Of a stretch of DNA of 64,000 nucleotides, positions 47,201 through 55,900 are shown in pieces. The stretch's first letter is position 1. Every line of letters starts with the position of its first letter. The translations under genes and the position numbers were made by a program. Under the pieces are notes generated by a model, which was not told where the DNA came from, made no database searches, and worked only from the letters and a program-made list of their open reading frames with translations. The stretch comes from Megalonaias nervosa (taxonomy: Eukaryota > Mollusca > Bivalvia > Unionida > Unionidae), in NCBI GenBank assembly GCA_016617855.1, contig JAECUM010006822.1:1-64000 (forward strand), in the 5' to 3' direction.

Positions 47201-49909
47201 AATATCTAGGAAAAGACGTGAAAATTTTGGTTTTAAAAGTGGGGGAACCCTGATTATAGGTTTATATCATTAAGACTTTGGATGGATTCTACAGTGAGAA
47301 AAATCAATGCATATTGATGAGATAATCTTGCATCTGATTGGCTGAGCATGTTACATCATCAAGATCTTGTAGAAGTTTAATAATGCATCTGATTGTGAGA
47401 TAGTTACCACCCTGGAAGCTATGTATTTTCTGATCTGATTTTGATCAAACTTGAATATTGGCTTACATCATCAAGTTTATGGATTGGTTTGATAATGAGA
47501 AAGATACATGCCTATTAATAAAGTAATCTTGCTTCTGTTTGGCTATGGTTGTTATGGAAACAATACTGGTGGTCTAATTTTGATGAAACTAGCAATATAT
47601 GCTTCTGTCATCAGGAACTTGGACTGTTTCAGTGTTAAGTAAAATCAATGCATATTAATCAGATTATTTTGCATCTGATAGACTGGGCTTCTTACCAGTC
47701 TCATAGCCCTATTTTTGATCTGTTGGTTTTATTATAATCAAGATTTTTGGATGATGTCGATTATGGCATATTTATTGTGCCTCATCATTAGATGTAGGTA
47801 AAGTTAACACGATATAAAGGTTGGGAGGATACGATATAAAGGTTGGGAGGATGTTTACGTGGGATATGTTCTTACACTACTACATAAGGCTGCTTAGTGA
47901 AATGGATAACTGGTAAGTTATGTAAGCCAGGCCAAGATTAGACTCTTGTTATATCTTCATTATGATCGCTAAGTGGTTAGATTGTCTGCCTCTGATGCAG
48001 GAGGTTGCTGGTTCAAAACCCGGCCGAGTCATACCAAAGACTTATAAAAATGGTACTAACAGCAGCCTTGCTAGGCACTCAGCATTAAAAGGTTAGTGTT
48101 AGGACTGGTCAGCGTGGTGTCAAGATAATGTGACTGGGTGGGACATCATACTACATATCTGCGGCATGTTGCCCCAGTGCTAGATATCATTATAAACTGC
48201 CACACTGCAGACATCGTAGCAATATTACTGAAAAATTGTTAAAGCTAAAAAATCAATATCACACACATATCACACATATCTTCATTATTGTGTTCAAAAT
48301 TGTGATTAAAAGTAAAAGTAGTTCATTTGTTTCACCTGCTGTTCTTTTTTGTACATAACATGATGAGTAAACAATATCTCAGATCCTCTCTGGAATTTGA
48401 CTTATTCATAATGGTATAATCTATAGTTGTTCAGATACAGGAATTGTGTTGGGGGTTCGGGGTTGGGAGGAGAATCAGCTTTTTTTATCATTTAGCCTCA
48501 TTTTAGAATGCTATTTTGAATGGTAAGCCACAGCATTTGCATATATGGTACAAGTGTTCTAACTATGAGTTTTCTGCAGAGATTAGGGAAAAAGTAGGCA
48601 TTTTCCATAAAGAGGTAGCTTTTTGAAGGAAAATGCAGCATTTAGAACAAAGGGCATTTTTGGGGATAACTGAACTTGACGTTTTTATAATGTTAGAAAA
48701 TACTGACAACTTATAGAATGTATCTTAAATGGTTCAGACGTTTGCATAAAGTTGGTCTTTTGAATTAGAAGAGAAGAAACTAAAGAAGTCAAAGGTAACT
48801 ACTGTATATACTCACTTAAAAGTTAAGTCCAACTGCAGACACTATAGACCCTGATCTGCCATCACCAAATGCACCAGCAGTTCATGTTCACTGTTGATTG
48901 TTCTACTGAGTACTCCTAATGTACTGCATGGGCCCATGTCTGCTAGCACATTATGCAATGGCAGATCTGGGTCTGTGCATTTTGCAGTTGGACTAGACTT
49001 ATGAATGAGTATATATGGTACCTGCCTTGGATAGAGATGTGATTGTGCTTCAGCTAATGAATTGCCAGAGTAGTGATGGCTTCATCTATCATTAATATAG
49101 GAATACAGTAAGCACAGTGTGTATTAACTATATTTCACTCATACTGGTTGAGGGTGTTGTTATGTTTAGTTCAGTGTAGTATTATTCCAGTGAAATTCTT
49201 TGTATCTAGTTGTACTTCTCTAAGCAGGTTTAACTTCTCACTCAACTCCACTCCAAGAGTAGATTGTACCTGTTAGCTTGTAGATTACCTCGCTTTTCTA
49301 AATTACTAACTGCATGTGGAAATGTTATAAATAGTAAAATCGATTACATTTATTGCCCAGCAACAGAGTGTAGTTTAGGCATGATTTCACAGTGTAGTAA
49401 AGTGTACTTAAATGTTTGTAACACTGACATAAGTGGAAAATGGTCAATACCTTATTGTATAAATATAAAACTTTATTATAGTAAAATCTTCCATTTATAG
49501 TAAATTCAGTTGCTAGTGTATACTGCAACATTTGGTTGAGTTGGTTAGCCATGAATTAGGAATTAATGACTGCAATGTTTGTATGTGTTAACTGCTACAC
49601 TAAAGGACATCCTTTTTACAGAGGCAGAGTATGCATTTCAGCTGAGAAAGAAAATTGTTCCTCTTAAGATGGAAAGAGGTTACCAACCAGATGGATGGCT
49701 AGGCTTCCTTATTGGAGCAAAACTTTTTTATGAGTTCAGTGGAAAATATCCTTTTGAAGCAAAGATTAAAGAGCTCATTCGTGAGATTGCTAACTGCTAT
49801 GGAAATGAAGAAGTAGAACCTAAAGTTGTACCCATTCAAAGCCAACGTGTAAGTAGAAAATAGAAAACTGTGACTCTTCTATTCTGTTTTTAATCCTTTC
49901 GTGCTTTAA

Positions 49910-49991
<82 letters not shown>

Positions 49992-52900
49992 AAGTATAAT
50001 AGTCTCTCACTGTAATTGGGATCCATCAAGAATCTAACAGTAAGTATTATATCCAGCAAGACATGCATTCAATATTATGTCCATCAAAAGTCCTGTAGTC
50101 AATATTATATGCAGTAAATGTCCTGTAGTGAATAATGTATTCAGTCCTGAAGATAATATCATATCCAGCAAGAATCAGCCATCATCTTTTGCAATTCAAC
50201 AGAAATGCCTACTATTCTGCAAATGTAGTTGTGAAATGGGTATCAGCAATCAGTATGATTGTATTTACTGTACAATAAATAGCCTCCAATTTTGCATGTA
50301 TGTTCTTTTTTAAAGCTTGATCTAGGTGGAATTTCTTCTTGTTTATACCTTTTGGCCCTTTATTTAACTTCTCCTTTATTACAAACAAGCTGATCTCATG
50401 ATATCTATCAGTAATGTGTCATAGATCACCCTAACTAGCTAAACCACATTTTTGCCCAGGATATAAAATCCATTGTTAATTGCACAGATTATTAATAATG
50501 TGGACAGTTACTGTAGATTGAAGAGATATTGGCTTCAAAGATTGTAAATCCCTGTTATTTTCTGTTTATCTTGAACTGTTCCTGTTAATTCTAACATTGT
50601 CACAAATGTTAATGCAGTAATGCTCACTCATTTGACTTTCTGTGTATTAAATTTCAGAAGCATTTAAGTTCATGCATGTTATTTAAGACCAGATTTGACA
50701 ATGGATAGTAAGAAAATAAGAAAATCAGACTGCTAGCAGGTTAATAATGCAATTTATTATAAAAAGTTTTGTTAAATAGAACATGAATTGATAAGCAGCA
50801 ATTTACCTATTTACATAATATTTCAAATGAAGAGCTGAATCAAATTGTTTATTCAGAATTTTGTCTGTAGTTATAAAGGCATTTCCAAGTTAGCAATGCA
50901 AATTAAGGGTGATGTGGATGAAAAGTTATGGTGCATAATCTCTCTCTCATGGTTGCATTTAATAAACACATTATTACGTTGTACATCAGTTTTTTTTTTT
51001 AGCTTTGTAAAACCTTTCTCCACTTTAAGAAAATTTTGGCTACTTTTTAGCTCTACCGGTCATAGATTAGAAGAGCTTACGGGATGGTCCTTACAAGTTT
51101 GTTATCGCTACTCTTCCTGGAGGATTGTCATGAAACTTTACAGACACATTCATCCATAGTCTAGCTGGTCCTAAATGAAAAATGGTGATGCTCAGACAAT
51201 CAATATGGCCATAACAATGACCATCTTGAAAATCTTGTTATGGCTACTTCTCATCATTTGGTCATCATATCAACATGGGGTTTTCTAAAAGATCTCTTAT
51301 GATGTCGTATCAACATGAGGTTATCCAAAAGACTTCTTATCATGTCTACTTGGTCCTAAATGAAACTGGTGCTGATCTGATGTCCAATATGGCCACCATG
51401 ACAGCTGTCTTGAAAACCTTGTTATCACTAATTATCCTTCATGGTCCTAGCAACATGCAATTTTCACTAAAAGACTTCATATGATATCTAGGTAGTCCTA
51501 AATGAAAATGGTGCCAATCTGACAGCAAAAATTGCTACCGTGGCAGCCATGTTAAAAGTTTGATTACTACCAGTACTTCTCCTGAATGGATGGTCTTGTC
51601 AGCAGGGGCTTTTCACCAAAAGACTTATGATATCTATTTGGTCATACATGAAAATTGCTGAACTGATGCCCAATATGGTTGCCACAATGGCCACCTTGGA
51701 AATCTTGTTATTGCTACTTCTTCTACATGAATTGTCATATCAGCATGAGGTTTTCATTAAAAGACTTCTTAAAATATCTTGATGGACTTAAATAAAAATG
51801 TTGCTAATCAGACATCCATTAGAGCCTCCATGGCAGCCATATTGAAAATCTTGTTATTGCTACTACTGAATGGATGGTCATATTAGCATGGAGTTTGTAC
51901 TAAAATACTTTTTATAATATCTAATTGGTCCTAAATAAAAATGGTACTGATCTGACAGCTGTCTGCAGAATAATTTCAAATGAAGTTCATGACATGGGTT
52001 GAATAATTTCTACTTTTCACTGAAAATTATTGGACTTGTTTCATACATTATAATTTGGAGTTGGCATAACATCAGTTTAAGATTATATTTATCACATGAC
52101 AAAAAGTCCCCCTGATTTTGTTCCTTGAAACCATAATACACTGTAGTGAAATGGCTGACATGCAATATCTTGAACATGGGTGTTGTTTTTGTCATGAGGT
52201 ATTATTACATGATTTAATATAAAACTAATGTGATACAGATATGTTAAGCTGTATAACGTAGTAGTCATGTGATTAAATAACATCCACATACAGGAGGAGA
52301 CCATGGACACAGTGGATGGTTTGCCTGTAGCAGTAACAACAAAGAAACCAGTTTATTCAGCTCATCCTGCACCTGTAGCTGTAGTGCGGAAATGGACACC
52401 TGATAATGTCAACAGATGGATTGAAAAACACAACCTTCCAAAGTAAGTGAATTGTATACCCTTCTAATTTCCTCACTTTAAAGTCCCTCATTATACCACT
52501 GCCACTGTTATAATCTGGGTGTTGTTATAGACCCCATTCAACGAATGAACTGAAATACAGCCTTCCAGAGTAAGTGCAGTGTCCATCACTGTAAAGCCTA
52601 TTATTACATGAGTACCTCACATAGTTTGGGTTTAGTTACAGATCCCAGTAAATGTCAACAAATGGATTGAAAAACACAACCTTCCAACATAAGTAAAATG
52701 CACACCCTTCTATAGTGAACCCTCACTTTAAAGCCCCTCATTTTACTAATGCCTCTGAATCATCTAGGCTGGATTATGGATCCCATTAAATGCATACAAA
52801 TGGATAGAAAAACACAACCTACTAATGTAAGTAAACTGGACATTCTTGTACAGTAGTTTCTAACTATAAATTCCCTGTACATACGGCTGCCTTTCTAATG

Positions 52901-55900
52901 ATTTTGGCCCCTGGTGACTTAGGGGTCTAAGGCACCTGCCTTTACAGATCACTGATGACATGACATCTGTCACCATGGGTTTGAGTCACAGCTCAGCCAA
53001 CAGTGCTATGTGAGAAACCTTGCAAGTAGCTTCCTGTGGGTTGTGGTTTTCCCGGGGCCTTTCTTGATTCTTCCTCCACCAAATGCACTGGCCACCATGT
53101 ATTGCTTATCTTGTGCTGAAACATTGCATTAAACACTGTTAAATGCACAATTCATAAAGAAAAATTTCTTTTAATCTGGATACAGGAATAGATTGAAAAA
53201 CACAACCTTCCAATGTAAATACATTGTATACCCATGTAAAACATCCCTCACTACAAAACCTCTCAGTATACTGCTGGCAGTCTTATAATTCAGGTATAGT
53301 TATGAATCATTTAGTTAAATTGTCTGTTATTCTTGCCTAATTTATTTAATTTCATTTTTAAGGTATTAGATTTTGCCTATTTAGCAATTACTTTGAATTC
53401 ATTTATTTTTTATGGGTGTCAACTTTAATAGTTTGATGAAATAAGACTTGTACTTAATTTCATGCTTTGGGGTGTGGCTTCTGATGTTTCTGTAGAAGAA
53501 TTACTCTTTATTCCATCTTTAGTTTCTTGATTGCTACCCACAGCAATATGCACAAATATTGGTACCCACAAAAAGAGTGAATTTATTGTGCAATGTATTT
53601 TTACATTGTTACATACCCTATTTTTGTGTCTCTACGGTAACTATTAAATTTCTATTCTTGTTGGAACATTGCTTGTTACTAGGCTTCCTCCACTTTATGA
53701 CCCCCAAGATTAGTCTTATAAAGAGAGAGAGCTCTGTGTTTATTATCTACCTTGGTATGTACATTATTATATATGATTCATATAGTTATCTACCTTGGTA
53801 TGTACATTATTATATATGATTCATATAGTTGGGTCAGATTCGTTTGCCTTTATATTTTGTATCCTGCCTTTCAAATTTCATGCACCAAGTTCTCAGACAT
53901 GTTTGCCGTGATTTTAAGAATAAATATTTTCTTTTAGCTTGTATCATTAAAGTTCTGTGAAGATTAGAATCACAGAATACATAATAATAGTCACATCATG
54001 GTAGATAATTATGAAAAGAAGTACAGAACACATGTATATGCAGAGGTTTTTTCTGAATCACATCAGTTGAAATGCATACAAATGATGCTCATCCTATATC
54101 CCATAAGGCAGGTCATAATGCTGATTACTTAGACACTATATTACATTTAGCTGTTAAGACAATGTTATCTAGCAATCTTAGATCCATTCAGCATTTTCTT
54201 TTGAGTGAATAATTGTGACATTAATTTTGTATTGCATTTATGCCTGAAAATTTATCAACTAATTCACTTTTGTTCCAGAAAAAACTTTGAGAAATTGACT
54301 GGTAGAGAGCTTGCACTTTTGGTCACAATGCGATTAGAGGTATGAAGACCACTCAGTCCTGAACTCATGAACATTAAAGAATTACCATATATATTCATGT
54401 ATAAGTCATGTCCAACTGCCCACAATATTGACCCTGATCTGCTGTTGCCTAATGCTTCAGTAGATCAGGGCCTATAACTCTCCACAAACTATATGGACTC
54501 AAAACAGCCAGCTCATAATGTGATGGAAGACCTGGGTCTGTGCTGTTTATAAATAGATCTGACTTTTACAAAGTGTATACAGTAGGTAGAAAATTTACTT
54601 CAAATTTTTGAGTGAGATTTCTCCAAAGCTATTAATAGTACTTGTTTGAAAGGTTTAGCTCTAGATACTTTTATTCTATAAAATATTTATGTAATATTTG
54701 AAAGCCACTCTATTGCAGTCCATGTTCTCATGCCCTACCTGTCAGACCTGCAACCCTTACTATTTGACTGTAAGGCTTGCACACTTTTGAAATAATAGCA
54801 AAAATTACAAACATATGATTGTTGTGATCAAATCCAGATATTAGCTTTTCTGTGTTTGATCCAGATAAGGATTTCATATTGGATCCAGTGGAGTTCATGA
54901 GGGAACCAGTCTAACTTAAAGGATTACAACCAACACTTTAAACTGTCCACATATTTTGTGACCAGTGCCTTCATTATCAAGCTGTTGTGTATACAGCATT
55001 TTCTTCCAATGGTATCTAGGCATCCAGTAAACAAATACACATTGCAGATGAAAAAGATAACAAGCCAATATAGCTTATGTGTAACCTATTTCCTTTGAGT
55101 ATTTTAAACTGTTGTGTCTATTGTCAGTCACCCTAAATATCTTTTTTTTATCTAATGACCCTTTATAATTTACTGTCCCTGTTGATTGGGATATATCATT
55201 CATATATTGTTCTCTGCATCTTGTTTGTTTTTGTCCTTTTATTGCTGGTTGATAATGAACCACTTTTCATACATGAACCATTTATCATAAAAAAATATTT
55301 GTGATGCTAAATAGTCTTTCATTGTTTGTATGCCATAAGACCACAACAAATCAAAATAAGTTTAAACTGTCAACACATAAGTATTAAAGGGAATATTCCA
55401 TTTTGGGGGAAAGAAAGGCAGGAAAGGAATAGTTATGCATATTTGGCATAATTTGTTGATTTGAATACCACTATGTCATATAGCAGGAAAGGTGATTGCC
55501 ATTGCTTTGCAAAATTCAACACAAACCCAAAAATTATGTCAAGTTGAGAGAATAAGCAATAGACCTTTGATCTCCATGGAATTGCAGTTTCTGAAATCTG
55601 TACTGCAGATTATTAAGGTAATAATAATTAAGATAATTTATAGACATTTTAGTTGAACATAATGTTTGCCTTATTACACTTTTGAATTGTTTAAATGCAT
55701 GTTTTCCAAGTTGACAATAGCAGTACATGATATTGTTTTACACCTTACTGAAACTTGGTTTAACTTACAGAAAAGTATTGGTTGCCTTGCTGATAAAGTG
55801 GTGCTCAGGTTGGTAGGTCTGACCAGTTTACAGTTGGATTAGAGAGTATATTTAGCTAAGTTCTGTTACTTAATTGCACAAAAGCATTGACCATGGCTGA

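Noticed and set aside
52531..52569. A coding mini-exon inside the exon 7 array
   Set aside because: It has a TGA in place of the Trp codon and a length change; it could be a poison exon but not a coding one.
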